A program made the translations under genes and the position numbers. A stretch of 45,502 nucleotides of DNA from an uncultured Spirochaetota bacterium (GTDB lineage Bacteria > Spirochaetota > Spirochaetia > Treponematales > Rectinemataceae), in NCBI GenBank assembly GCA_903821875.1, contig CAIJMU010000008.1:1-45502 (forward strand). The letters are read 5' to 3'. Every line of letters starts with the position of its first letter. Position 1 is the first letter of the stretch. The notes under the pieces were generated by a model. The model was given only the letters and a program-made list of their open reading frames with translations, searched no databases and was not told the origin of the DNA. This document shows positions 23,093-31,545 of this stretch, piece by piece.

Positions 23093-24079
23093 ATGGTGAA
23101 GAAACGAATTCTCGTCGCTATGGTGCTGCTTTTGGCAATTATCGCAGCACCTGCAATGGCCCAGGCCAAGTGGGCATCCAATGTACGTGTCGTCTTTTTC
23201 CCCGGCGGACCCCAGGGTGGTGTCTTCGCTGTCAACGTCTACAACGGCGCAGTGCAGGCCGCTGCCGACATAGGCTGCAAGGTCGACTATGTCTGGTCTG
23301 ACTGGGATCCGCAGAAAATGATCCAGCAGTTCCGTGAGGCTGTAGCCATGAAGCCGGACGGCATCTGCATCATGGGTCACCCGGGCGATGAAGCCTTCGA
23401 TGCCCTCATCGATGACGCACGCAGCAAGGGCATCATCGTTACCAGCATGAACACCGAGCTCCCCAAGGCTGAAGCCAAGTATGCTGGCAATGGTTTCGGC
23501 TATGTTGGTGCCTCGCTCTACTCTGCCGGCCATGCCCTCGGTGCCCAGGCTGTCATGAACTTTGCTCTCAAGAAGGGCGATCGCGCCATGGTTTGGGGAC
23601 TCCTGTCCCAGCCCGCCCGCGGCGAGCGCACCAAGGGAGTCATTGACGCCTTCAAGGAAAACGGACTTGTCGTCGATTACATCGAGATCGACGCAACCAC
23701 CAACAAAGACGCGCCTGCTGGCGCCCCGACCTTTGCCGGCTATGTCTCATCTCACCCGGATGTCAAGGTTGTCGTAACCGATCACGGTGGACTCACCGCG
23801 ACCGCCGCGACCTACCTCAAGGCAGCTGGCAAGAAGCCCGGCGAAATCAAGATCGCCGGCTTTGACCTTTCGCCCGCCACGATCACCGCCATCAAGGGCA
23901 ACTACACCCAGCTCGTCATTGACCAGCAGGAGTGGCTCCAGGGTTACCTCCCCGTCCTCCAGGTCTGCCTCACCAAGGTCTACCAGTTCTCGGGCCTGCA
24001 CATCGACACGGGCGCAGGTTTTGTCGACAAGAACAATGTCGATATCATTGCCCCGCTCGCAGCCAAGAACATTCGCTGA
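23093..24079 (+). CDS. Sugar ABC transporter periplasmic substrate-binding protein
   Basis: A 328-residue exported binding protein of the RbsB/periplasmic-binding-protein-4 class. The signal peptide (MVKKRILVAMVLLLAIIAAP, cleavage after AMA near residue 22) lacks a lipobox, so the protein should be free in the periplasm. The two-lobed sugar-binding fold is recognisable from VRVVFFPGGPQGGVFAVNVYN, the ligand-domain motif PDGICIMGHPGDEAFDALID and the C-terminal lobe with KIAGFDLSPATITAI. The start is ATG at 23093, or GTG at 23096, behind GGAGG. It is followed by a terminator-like hairpin, then the ATPase and permease. The ligand may be L-fucose or a related sugar, from the operator and fucI nearby. 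Confidence 0.9.
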   Translation: MVKKRILVAMVLLLAIIAAPAMAQAKWASNVRVVFFPGGPQGGVFAVNVYNGAVQAAADIGCKVDYVWSDWDPQKMIQQFREAVAMKPDGICIMGHPGDEAFDALIDDARSKGIIVTSMNTELPKAEAKYAGNGFGYVGASLYSAGHALGAQAVMNFALKKGDRAMVWGLLSQPARGERTKGVIDAFKENGLVVDYIEIDATTNKDAPAGAPTFAGYVSSHPDVKVVVTDHGGLTATAATYLKAAGKKPGEIKIAGFDLSPATITAIKGNYTQLVIDQQEWLQGYLPVLQVCLTKVYQFSGLHIDTGAGFVDKNNVDIIAPLAAKNIR

Positions 24080-24121
24080 TCCAGGGATCGCAGGGATAGC
24101 CTGCGGACCATGATTTGACAC

Positions 24122-24160
24122 AACCGGTGCGGCGGTCCTCGGCGCTACACCGGTTTTTTT
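24122..24160 (+). terminator. Intrinsic terminator inside the ABC transporter operon
   Basis: AACCGGTG (24122-24129) and CACCGGTT (24148-24155) form an 8-bp stem, with additional GCG/CGC pairing inside, followed directly by a run of T (to 24160). It separates the binding-protein gene from the ATPase and permease genes and would leave the binding protein more highly expressed than the membrane parts. Confidence 0.75.
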
Positions 24161-24177
24161 ATGCGGAAGGATGACCC

Positions 24178-24981
24178 ATGGAACAATTTCTCCAGATGAA
24201 GAACGTGTCGAAGACCTTCGGAGAGGTCTCAGCCCTCCACGATGTGAACTTCGAGATAGGCACGAACGAAATTGTCGGCCTGCTTGGTGACAACGGCGCA
24301 GGGAAGTCAACCTTCGTCAAGATCATCACGGGATATCACCAACCCGACCCTGGCGGAGAGTTCTATATAAAGGGCAAGAAAATCGACCGTTTCACCGTGC
24401 CCGAGGCCCGAAAGAAGGGCATCGAAATCGTCTACCAGGAACGGGCCCTCGCAGACGAGCAGTCGCTGTGGCGGAACATCTTCCTTGGCCGCGAGACAGT
24501 CAACAAGTGGGGATTCCTCGACGTCAAGGGAATGAGGAACGAAACCAGGAAGCTCATGAGCACTGCGATGGGATTCACCTCCAAGGCCATCACCCCCGAG
24601 TCGACGGTCAGGACCTTCTCGGGTGGGGAGCGCCAGGGCGTAGCCATCACGAGGGCCCTCTACTTCAAGGCTGAACTCATCATCCTCGACGAACCGACCA
24701 TGGGTCTTTCGCTCTCCGAAACCAAGAAGTGCCTCGACTTCGTGGACCAGATCAAAAGCGAGGGCAAGTCCTGCATCTTCATAGATCATAACATCTTCCA
24801 CGTGTACCCCGTCTGTGACAGGATCGTCGTGATGGACCGCGGGACGGTGGCCGGCCAATACCGGAAGAACGAGCTCACCTTGCAGGAGTTGATCGACAAG
24901 CTCTATCTCGTCGCCCACACGGGAAGCCTCGATTCTGGCAAGGAAGGGCAGGATATGCACCCCGAGGGAGGCACCGCATGA
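24178..24981 (+). CDS. Sugar ABC transporter ATP-binding protein (single domain)
   Basis: A 267-residue ATPase with one complete nucleotide-binding domain: Walker A GDNGAGKST (about residue 38), signature FSGGERQGVAI, Walker B LIILDEPTMGL and the switch His in FIDHN. Homologues such as RbsA and XylG have two fused domains of ~500 residues; this protein has only one, like FrcA-type importers, and would work as a homodimer. It lies behind a terminator hairpin and overlaps the permease start by ATGA. It energises import of the sugar bound by the upstream protein. Likely controlled by the LacI-type operator at 22960. Confidence 0.9.
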   Translation: MEQFLQMKNVSKTFGEVSALHDVNFEIGTNEIVGLLGDNGAGKSTFVKIITGYHQPDPGGEFYIKGKKIDRFTVPEARKKGIEIVYQERALADEQSLWRNIFLGRETVNKWGFLDVKGMRNETRKLMSTAMGFTSKAITPESTVRTFSGGERQGVAITRALYFKAELIILDEPTMGLSLSETKKCLDFVDQIKSEGKSCIFIDHNIFHVYPVCDRIVVMDRGTVAGQYRKNELTLQELIDKLYLVAHTGSLDSGKEGQDMHPEGGTA

Positions 24982-25994
24982 AATCAGGAGAAACCGCGAC
25001 AGCGAAGGCCGCCGTGGAAGCCCCGGCTGCCCTGGGCTTCAAACGCTTCTTCCGCCGCTACTCGATGCAGATAGGCATTCTTTTTGTGGGCATCTTCATC
25101 TGGCTCCTCTTCCTTGCCGCCGCCCCGCGGACCTTCCTTTCCAGCTCGATCTACATTTCCTTCATGTCGACGACTCCCTTCTTCGCCCTGATGGCACTCC
25201 CGCTGACCTACATCATCATAGTTGGCGAGATCGACCTTTCCTTCCCCTCGATCATGTCCCTTGGCATGCTGGCCTTCGATGTCACCTACACGATGACTGG
25301 CGATGTCTGGGTCGGCTTTTTCTCCTGCATCCTGGCAGGAGTGATCGCCGGCTACCTCAACGGCGTGCTCGTCGTGAAGATTGGCATACCCTCCCTCGTG
25401 GCGACCATCGGTACTCAGTATCTCTGGCGCGGTGTCATCCTGGTCGTCACCAACGGCCAGGGAATGGGAATGACTCCCATCCAGGATACCATCCTCTATC
25501 CCCTCTTTGTCGGAAGGATCGGCGGCGTCATTCCCGCGCAATTCGCCTGGACGATAGGCATTGCCCTGGTGCTCTGGCTCATCCTCAACAGGACCCGCTT
25601 CGGTGCCCACGTCTACCTCACCGGTGACAACATCGGGAGCGCCCGGCTCATGGGCGTGAACGTGGACAGTACCAAGATCTGGAGCTTTATCATCCTGGGC
25701 GCGGCCGCGGCCTTTGCCGGCTTTGTTGTAAGCGAGGAAGTCCTCTACTATTGGCCGACCCTCGGTGAAGGCTACATGATGAACACGCTGGCCTCGGTTT
25801 TCCTGGGCGGCACCTCACCCTACGGTGGCACCGGTACGATACTGGGAACCTTCATTGCCTGCTTCATAATCGGTGCCATCAACGCAGGGATCGTCGCGGC
25901 AGGCATGACCGCCTTCTGGACGAACGTGATCTATGGCCTGATCGTGCTGATCTCGGTCTCCCTCCAGGCGGTATTGATAAAGCGCCTGAAATAG
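24978..25994 (+). CDS. Sugar ABC transporter permease (RbsC type)
   Basis: A 338-residue inner-membrane permease of the RbsC/BPD_transp_2 family with about eight to ten hydrophobic segments, beginning near residue 30 (MQIGILFVGIFIWLLFLAAA). Family features include EIDLSFPSIMSLG, GYLNGVLVVKIGIPSLVATIGT and GENIGSARLMGVN-like sequence (GDNIGSARLMGVNVDSTK), with FLGGTSPYGGTGTI towards the end. Its ATG overlaps the ATPase stop (ATGA), so the two are translationally coupled. It forms the channel of the sugar importer as a dimer. The first UroD-family gene starts 73 bases downstream and may belong to the same transcript. Confidence 0.92.
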   Translation: MKSGETATAKAAVEAPAALGFKRFFRRYSMQIGILFVGIFIWLLFLAAAPRTFLSSSIYISFMSTTPFFALMALPLTYIIIVGEIDLSFPSIMSLGMLAFDVTYTMTGDVWVGFFSCILAGVIAGYLNGVLVVKIGIPSLVATIGTQYLWRGVILVVTNGQGMGMTPIQDTILYPLFVGRIGGVIPAQFAWTIGIALVLWLILNRTRFGAHVYLTGDNIGSARLMGVNVDSTKIWSFIILGAAAAFAGFVVSEEVLYYWPTLGEGYMMNTLASVFLGGTSPYGGTGTILGTFIACFIIGAINAGIVAAGMTAFWTNVIYGLIVLISVSLQAVLIKRLK

Positions 25995-26067
25995 TGGCAG
26001 AAACAGCAATGGGCCAGTTTAATCGTAGTTGTCATAAACTTGCAGGACAGAAAGGGAGAGGAAAGCC

Positions 26068-27156
26068 ATGAGCATGAAACACCGGGATCGTGTCGCGACG
26101 GCTCTTGCCCACGAGGCGCCCGATCGCTGCCCGATGCAGGTGAGTTTTACCCCGGAGTTTGCCCTGAGGCTCCGCGCCCGGAAGGGGAAGGGATTGGGCA
26201 AGGACCACAACCCCCACGGTGGGGGCAATGCCTACGACCTCGAGATAGGCCTCGACGAGGACATGCTCATTTCATCGGTGGGCTGGGCCAATTCCTATTA
26301 CTCGGGCGACGCCTACACGGACGAATGGGGCGTCGGCTGGAGCTCGACAGAGTACCGGACACCCTTCGGCCCTGGGCGCTACACCGAGATCTGCAAGCAC
26401 CCACTCGCGGACGAGTCCGTACTCGCCTCCTACAGGGCTCCCGATCCAGAAAGGCCCGAACTCTATGTTGACACCGCCAGGCTCCTCGAACATTTCGGGA
26501 AGGAGTACTGGATAGTCGGTGCCACGGTCACGACGATCTTCGAGACGGCATGGGCCCTCCGCGGCCTCGAGCCCATGCTCATGGATATGCTGGCCGACCC
26601 TGATCTCGCCGACGCCATCCTCGATATTCCTTTTAACTATCACCTTGCCGCAGCCAAGCGGCTCGCGAGGATGGGCGTGGACATGATCTGGACTGGCGAC
26701 GACGTCGGGTCGCAGAAGGGCATGCTCATCTCGCCGGAGACCTGGCGCCGTTTCTTCAAGCCGCGCATGGCACGGTTCATCGCGGAGGTGAAGGCCATCA
26801 AGCCAGACATCAAGATCGCGTACCATTCGGATGGGGACATAGAGGATATCATCCCCGAACTCATCGAGATCGGTCTCGATGTCCTCAATCCAATACAGCC
26901 CGCCTGCATGGACCCGGCTGTAATCAAACGGAAATATGGTGACCGACTCTGCTTCTGGGGCTCGATCGACGAGCAATACAGTCTGCCCTTCGGCAGTCCC
27001 GAGGATCTGCGCCGGGAAGTGCGGCTTCGCATCGAGACCCTAGGCGCGAAGGGCGGACTCATCATCGGGCCGACACACCATGTCCAGCTCGACACGCCGC
27101 TGGAGAATTTCGACGCCATGATCGACGAGATCCAGAAAACAAGGTATGCGCCATGA
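26068..27156 (+). CDS. UroD-superfamily protein 1 (uroporphyrinogen decarboxylase/methyltransferase fold)
   Basis: A 362-residue protein of the uroporphyrinogen decarboxylase superfamily (MSMKHRDRVATALAHEAPDR is the usual start; a GDDVGSQKG motif is near residue 210). It is unlikely to be heme HemE, because other heme genes are absent. The superfamily also includes corrinoid-dependent methyltransferases (MtaA, CmuA) that use zinc in an H-x-C-G motif; here the matching position reads H253-S-D255-G. A later Cys is in PIQPACMDP. It sits in the sugar operon and overlaps the next UroD gene by 4 bases. The function is unknown; modification or demethylation of a sugar is one possibility, though no corrinoid protein is encoded nearby. 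Confidence 0.85.
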   Translation: MSMKHRDRVATALAHEAPDRCPMQVSFTPEFALRLRARKGKGLGKDHNPHGGGNAYDLEIGLDEDMLISSVGWANSYYSGDAYTDEWGVGWSSTEYRTPFGPGRYTEICKHPLADESVLASYRAPDPERPELYVDTARLLEHFGKEYWIVGATVTTIFETAWALRGLEPMLMDMLADPDLADAILDIPFNYHLAAAKRLARMGVDMIWTGDDVGSQKGMLISPETWRRFFKPRMARFIAEVKAIKPDIKIAYHSDGDIEDIIPELIEIGLDVLNPIQPACMDPAVIKRKYGDRLCFWGSIDEQYSLPFGSPEDLRREVRLRIETLGAKGGLIIGPTHHVQLDTPLENFDAMIDEIQKTRYAP

Positions 27157-28232
27157 ATATGAACACCGGACTCGAAACCAAGCACGATTTTGGACGCGCG
27201 ATGGAACGGGTGCTGGCCTGGTTTGCGGGAGAGCTGCTGGACAGGCCTCCGGTCCGCTTTACCCGCCACAATGCCGAGTTCGAGGCGCCGGACAGCGGAC
27301 TCGACGAAGGAGCCCTTCGTAGGCGCTGGTTTGATGTCGAATACCAGGTCACGACCTTCCTTGCCTCCATCGAGGGGCGCCACTTCAATGGCGAAACCTT
27401 CCCGGTCTACTGGCCCAACCTCGGTCCCGACGTCTATGCGGCTTTCTACGGTTGTCCCCTCATCTACGGGGAAGCCACTTCCTGGTCGGTCCACTGCGTC
27501 AAGGAGAAGGTGGATATCGAGGCGCTCCGTCTCGATACCGGTGGCGACTTCATGAAGACCATCGAAGCCCTCACCCAGGCTGCACTCAAGGAGGCCCCGG
27601 GGCGTTTCCTGGTCGGCTATACCGACCTCCATCCTGGCATCGATACTGCCGTAGCCTTCCGAGGCCAGACGGAATTCTGTCTCGACCTCTACGACGACCC
27701 CGATTTCGCGAAGAAGCTTCTCGACCTGGCAGCGAAAGACTTTGCGGCGATCTATAGCCGCTTCGACTCGGCCCTCAAGGCTGCCGGCCAGCCCTCCGTC
27801 ACCTGGATGGGAATTCCCGTGCCCGGCACGATGCACATACCCAGCTGCGATTTCGCTTCCATGCTCTCGCCAGAGCATTTCGAGGAGTTCGTCCTGCCCG
27901 AGCTCGAGCGCGAATGCCGAATGATGTCGCACAACGTGTTCCATGTTGACGGAAAGGGCGTCGCGCGCCATCTCGACCGCCTCCTTGAGCTTCCCGGCGT
28001 CCAGGGTTACCAGTGGGTACAGGGTGTCGGCGACGACGAGCCCATAATGCAGTGGGTCCCCCTCATCAGGAAGATCCAGGACAGGAGCAGGGGGATCGTC
28101 GTCGACCTGAAGCCCCAGGAGCTCGACCTCTTCATGCGGGAAGTCCGGCCCAAGGGCATCTACCTCTGTATCGGGACCTCCTCGGAGGAGGAGGAGCTCG
28201 CCATCATACGGAAACTGGAGCGCTGGCGCTGA
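27153..28232 (+). CDS. UroD-superfamily protein 2, paralogue coupled to protein 1
   Basis: A 359-residue UroD-superfamily protein, only distantly similar to its upstream neighbour, with which it overlaps by ATGA. The N-terminal part (ERVLAWFAGELLDRPPVRFT) and the TIM-barrel core (FLVGYTDLHPGIDTAVAFRG, VTWMGIPVPGTMHIPSCDF) are typical of the branch often annotated as uroporphyrinogen decarboxylase in sugar clusters. The metal-motif position reads H264-V-D266-G, as in protein 1, rather than H-x-C-G. Such close coupling suggests the pair forms a heteromer. Its 3' end overlaps the convergent aldose epimerase gene by 29 bases. The reaction is not known. Confidence 0.8.
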   Translation: MNMNTGLETKHDFGRAMERVLAWFAGELLDRPPVRFTRHNAEFEAPDSGLDEGALRRRWFDVEYQVTTFLASIEGRHFNGETFPVYWPNLGPDVYAAFYGCPLIYGEATSWSVHCVKEKVDIEALRLDTGGDFMKTIEALTQAALKEAPGRFLVGYTDLHPGIDTAVAFRGQTEFCLDLYDDPDFAKKLLDLAAKDFAAIYSRFDSALKAAGQPSVTWMGIPVPGTMHIPSCDFASMLSPEHFEEFVLPELERECRMMSHNVFHVDGKGVARHLDRLLELPGVQGYQWVQGVGDDEPIMQWVPLIRKIQDRSRGIVVDLKPQELDLFMREVRPKGIYLCIGTSSEEEELAIIRKLERWR

Positions 28233-29295
28233 AACGGTACTGCGTCACGCTCCGCCGGATCTGCCCGGGTTCGAGGATGACGGAAGGGAAGGAAGGCTGG
28301 TTCGGAGAATCGGGGTAATGCTGCGTTTCAAGGCAGAATCCGCCGCGCCTCTGGTAGGGCTTCCCGGATTTCCCGATCATTGCAGGCTTGTCCTCGGCAC
28401 GGGGCAGGAAGTTCCCGCTGTAGAACTGGACGCCAGGCTCTGTGGTCAGCACCTCGAGCACGCGGCCGCTGCCGGCTTCGGTAACCCTCGCCGCCAGCGA
28501 TAGCTGTCCGTCCTGGCCATCAAGCACCCAATTGTGATCGTAGCCTGATCCCAGGACCAGCTGTTCGTGTCTGGCATCGATGCGCTCGCCGATCCTGTGT
28601 GGCGTGCTGAAGTCGAAGGGCGTTCCGGCCACTGGCTCGATAGTCCCGACAGGGATCAGTCCCTTGTCTACGGGAGTGAAATGTGCGGCCCTGATCTCGA
28701 TCTGGTGATCGAGGATATCTCCTTCACCCTCGCCCTTGAGGTTGAAGTAGCAGTGATTGGTAAGATTGACCGCTGTGGGCTTGTCGGTGCTGGCCTCGTA
28801 TTCGATGGAGAGCGCTCCATCCTTGCCAAGGCTGTAGGTCACGGTGACCTCGAGCCTGCCTGGATAGCCTTCCTCTCCGTCTGCGCTTGTGTAGCTGAGC
28901 CGCAGCGATTCGGCGCCTTCCCGCATAAAGGCTTCCGCCTTCCAGACTACCTTGTCAAAACCCTTGAGTCCTCCATGGAGGTGGCAGGGAAGGCCGCCGG
29001 GCTCGTTGTTGGTGGCCAGGCGATAGTCCCGGCTACCCAAGGTGAAGCTGCCACGGGCGATGCGGTTGCCGAAGCGCCCGATGAGGGCACCGAAATAAGG
29101 CGCATATGCGGAAACGGTATATTCGTCGAGGGACCCATAGCCCAGCGCAACGTCGCCTATCTTCCCCCATCGGTCCGGCACTCGCAGGCTCACGATCGTG
29201 CCGCCGTAATCGCTGATGTCCACCTCCATGCCATTCGCATTGGCGAGGGTGAAAAGTTTCACAGCCTGCCCGTTGATGCTGCCCCAGGATTTCAT
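28204..29295 (-). CDS. galM: Aldose 1-epimerase
   Basis: A 363-residue galactose mutarotase-family enzyme (E. coli GalM has 346). It converts alpha and beta anomers of aldoses. The N-terminal DISDYGGTIVSLRVPDRWG, the catalytic histidines in CHLHGGLKGFDK and LTNHCYFNLKGEG, and the catalytic Glu in TTEPGVQFYSGNF are all present. GAAGGAGGAACC before the ATG at 29295 decides the start. It is on the opposite strand to the importer and converges on the second UroD gene, with a 29-base overlap. It would supply the right anomer to the isomerase pathway. An exported form is unlikely because no signal peptide is seen. Confidence 0.9.
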   Translation of the reverse strand: MKSWGSINGQAVKLFTLANANGMEVDISDYGGTIVSLRVPDRWGKIGDVALGYGSLDEYTVSAYAPYFGALIGRFGNRIARGSFTLGSRDYRLATNNEPGGLPCHLHGGLKGFDKVVWKAEAFMREGAESLRLSYTSADGEEGYPGRLEVTVTYSLGKDGALSIEYEASTDKPTAVNLTNHCYFNLKGEGEGDILDHQIEIRAAHFTPVDKGLIPVGTIEPVAGTPFDFSTPHRIGERIDARHEQLVLGSGYDHNWVLDGQDGQLSLAARVTEAGSGRVLEVLTTEPGVQFYSGNFLPRAEDKPAMIGKSGKPYQRRGGFCLETQHYPDSPNQPSFPSVILEPGQIRRSVTQYRFSASAPVSV

Positions 29296-29434
29296 GGTTC
29301 CTCCTTCACTGATCATCGCTTATCAAGCCTGACATTGTCCGCGTCCCTCCTCAATACCTGCAATGATAGTGGGCCTTTTTCACCCTTGGCTGCAAAGTAC
29401 CCTCCGGATGCGAGTTCCCTGCCTGAATGCATCA

Positions 29435-29463
29435 TTGACAGCGTGTATGCTCGGTATTACAAT
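29435..29463 (+). promoter_or_regulatory. Consensus promoter of the PIN/UPF0175 module (leaderless type)
   Basis: A perfect TTGACA (29435-29440) and TACAAT (29458-29463), one base off the -10 consensus, are spaced by 17 bases. The -10 box ends 7 bases before the ATG at 29471, so transcription should start at or next to the start codon. Confidence 0.7.
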
Positions 29464-29470
29464 TTATTAC

Positions 29471-29941
29471 ATGAGGATCGTCATGGATGCGGACTGCCTT
29501 ATCAAGCTAACAAAGGCTGGGCTCAAGGAGGAGGTATGCGCTGCATGGAACATCACCATACCCGCACTCGTCGCCTCCGAGACGGTTGATCGGGCGCCGC
29601 AGCTTCCCGATGCTGTTCGCATTGGCCAGAACATAGCAGCGGGTAGGGTGACAGTGGAGTCCCTTGGTAGCGATCCTGCAAAGGGCGAAGACGCCGTGCT
29701 TCTGCTCTTCCAAGGTGGTGGATTTGACGCAGTCGCAAGCGATGATGCGCGGTTCATCAGGCGCCTGCGCGGGTTGGGTCTGCCCTATGCGCTGCCTGCA
29801 ATCATAATCGTGCGCCTTTTTCTGGATGGTATGATGAGCGGGAAACGGGCGGAAAGCGCGCTTATGGCTCTACGCCCCCATATCAGCGCGGATCAGCATG
29901 CGGCTGCGATATTGATGCTTTCGGGGGGTATCGAGAGATGA
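29471..29941 (+). CDS. PIN-like ribonuclease domain protein (putative toxin)
   Basis: From the ATG at 29471 this is a 156-residue PIN-fold protein of the DUF3368-like type. Acidic residues expected for the Mg2+ site are in MRIVMDADCLIKL (Asp6/Asp8), KGEDAVLLL and VASDDARF. PIN toxins cleave RNA. A second start at 29483 has a GAGGA ribosome site but would cut the first beta strand; the 29471 start has no ribosome site and would be leaderless. The downstream UPF0175-type gene overlaps by ATGA, and the toxin-first order is unusual for TA pairs. No known substrate. Confidence 0.75.
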   Translation: MRIVMDADCLIKLTKAGLKEEVCAAWNITIPALVASETVDRAPQLPDAVRIGQNIAAGRVTVESLGSDPAKGEDAVLLLFQGGGFDAVASDDARFIRRLRGLGLPYALPAIIIVRLFLDGMMSGKRAESALMALRPHISADQHAAAILMLSGGIER

Positions 29942-30222
29942 CGACCAAGACTTTAAGGCTTCCCGACAATCTAGCCGAGGCTGTGCGCGAACTCGGAGCA
30001 GAGGAGCATATCGAGGAATCCACCGCTATGCGGAAGCTACTTGGCATGGGCTATGAAGTCTATGTGGCCGAGCGTTACCGCGCAGGCAGACTGACACTGC
30101 GGGAGGTTGCATCACGCATGGACCTCCCCTTGAGCGATGCTCTCGAAGCGCTTCAGCGACTTGGGATAACAGGGAACACAAGTGCCGACGATTGCCTTAG
30201 CTCGCTGCGATCGCTTCGCTGA
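29938..30222 (+). CDS. UPF0175-family putative antitoxin
   Basis: A 94-residue protein. The N-terminal part (TTKTLRLPDNLAEAVRELG) resembles a ribbon-helix-helix DNA-binding strand and helix; the rest matches UPF0175 (RYRAGRLTLREVASRMDLPLSDALEALQRLGI), a helix-turn-helix-like family often paired with DUF3368/PIN proteins. It is translated from an ATG that overlaps the PIN gene stop. It should neutralise the PIN protein and may repress the promoter at 29435-29463. The assignment is by family and context. Confidence 0.72.
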   Translation: MTTKTLRLPDNLAEAVRELGAEEHIEESTAMRKLLGMGYEVYVAERYRAGRLTLREVASRMDLPLSDALEALQRLGITGNTSADDCLSSLRSLR

Positions 30223-30265
30223 TCAAGCACAGGTAGTTTTCCCCCTGCCCCTCCCCAGGTTATGA

Positions 30266-31480
30266 TCACAACCAGCGGTCAAAGCAGGTAAAGGCCTCTT
30301 CCTGCATCGTGGCATCGAAGCAATGCAGACCCTCGTACCAACTCATCCTGAAATTATCTGGTTTCCCGGCTTTCAGCCAGACAGCCCCGAGTTTCGTGGC
30401 CGCGGCTTCGACTTCGGCCGGATCGAAAAGCCGGTCTTCCCTCGTCGCCTGCACGAGGGCAGGCAGTCCTGCCCTCATGGCCAGGATGTCGGGGTAGTCC
30501 ATGAGGGCGGAGAGGCCGGGGATGTAGAGCATCCAGGTGTGGGTAAAGGCAGAGCGGCGGGCAAAATCAGCCCAGGTGCTCATGAAGCCCGTCGTTACCG
30601 AGCAGCGGATACGCGAGTCGCTTCCGGCCAGGACGTTGGTCCTCATCCCCCCGCCCGAGAGGCCTCCACATCCGATGCGCCCTGGATCGACGTCGGGCCG
30701 TGAGGCAAGGTAGTCGAGGGCAGCCCTGTCTTCGGAAAGAGTGACGCCCGGCCAGGTAAGCCCGGCCGAGAACAGGCTCTTGGCTACAATTGCTTCATGC
30801 TGTCCGGCGAAGGCGTTGTAGCGGTCGATCTGGACTCCGGTTCCTCCCTCCATAACATCATAGTCAGTACATGAATATCCTGAAACGGTGTCGGAAGATG
30901 AAAGCTCGCGCAGGTCCTCGGGGGCCCGCATCATGCGCTCGACCACAAGGCCTGGCAGGTCGGAGGCAAGGATCCTCCTGCTCTCGAAGGGGAAGACGTC
31001 GTGCACGAGGACTGCGTAGCCCCGCTTCGCCAGCTCGTTCGCCCAGGCCCGTCCGCCATAGTAGAGCTCACGGTAGGCCTTCAGGTGGGGGTGGCTGTTC
31101 CCGTCGACATCGGCGATCTTGCGTTTGCCGAAGTACTTGTTTCCTCCGTGATCGTGAAGGGCGAGGACTGCGGGAAGCCTTCCGCCGGCCCCTGCGGGTT
31201 TGAGGAAAAAAGCATGGGTGGGCGGTCCGTAGGGCAGCTGCCAACGGAGTTCCTCGACGACAAGGTCATCGACGATCCTGCTGTCGAGGAGCTCTGCCCG
31301 GGGCAGTTCCAGATCCTCGGCCAGAACAAGGGAGGCAAAGCGTTTCCTGGCTTCCTGTCTCCAGGTCTCAACATCCTTCCATCGCCGGTCGAGGAAGGAG
31401 TATTCGTACCTGCGCTGCGAAGTCAGGCCGTCGATCCATCCACCATAGGCACCCAGCAAGGGAGCGTCTGAATCCGTCAT
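30266..31480 (-). CDS. Alpha/beta-hydrolase (carbohydrate esterase-like)
   Basis: A 404-residue cytoplasmic alpha/beta-hydrolase without a signal peptide. The nucleophile elbow is GLSGGG (GxSxG form), the oxyanion region precedes it in LPAVLALHDHGGNK, and the catalytic His is probably in WYEGLHCFDA near the C-terminus. The size and layout suit the acetyl-xylan-esterase/dienelactone-hydrolase-like group with a long N-terminal extension. Such enzymes remove ester groups from sugars or hydrolyse lactones. It lies between the TA module and ilvD and may belong to the sugar region; no operon partner is close. Confidence 0.7.
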   Translation of the reverse strand: MTDSDAPLLGAYGGWIDGLTSQRRYEYSFLDRRWKDVETWRQEARKRFASLVLAEDLELPRAELLDSRIVDDLVVEELRWQLPYGPPTHAFFLKPAGAGGRLPAVLALHDHGGNKYFGKRKIADVDGNSHPHLKAYRELYYGGRAWANELAKRGYAVLVHDVFPFESRRILASDLPGLVVERMMRAPEDLRELSSSDTVSGYSCTDYDVMEGGTGVQIDRYNAFAGQHEAIVAKSLFSAGLTWPGVTLSEDRAALDYLASRPDVDPGRIGCGGLSGGGMRTNVLAGSDSRIRCSVTTGFMSTWADFARRSAFTHTWMLYIPGLSALMDYPDILAMRAGLPALVQATREDRLFDPAEVEAAATKLGAVWLKAGKPDNFRMSWYEGLHCFDATMQEEAFTCFDRWL

Positions 31481-31545
31481 ATCTATGTCCTTTCCGGCAA
31501 TCCCGCCAGACGGAGATTGGCATAAGCGGACACCCTCATGTCCGA

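Noticed and set aside
17883-25994. CRISPR arrays, tRNA genes or insertion sequences in the window
   Set aside because: No regularly spaced direct repeats, cloverleaf-like sequences or transposase motifs were seen on either strand here or elsewhere in the window.
26640-27971. 443-codon minus-strand frame over the two UroD genes
   Set aside because: Antisense shadow; it crosses the junction of two real genes.
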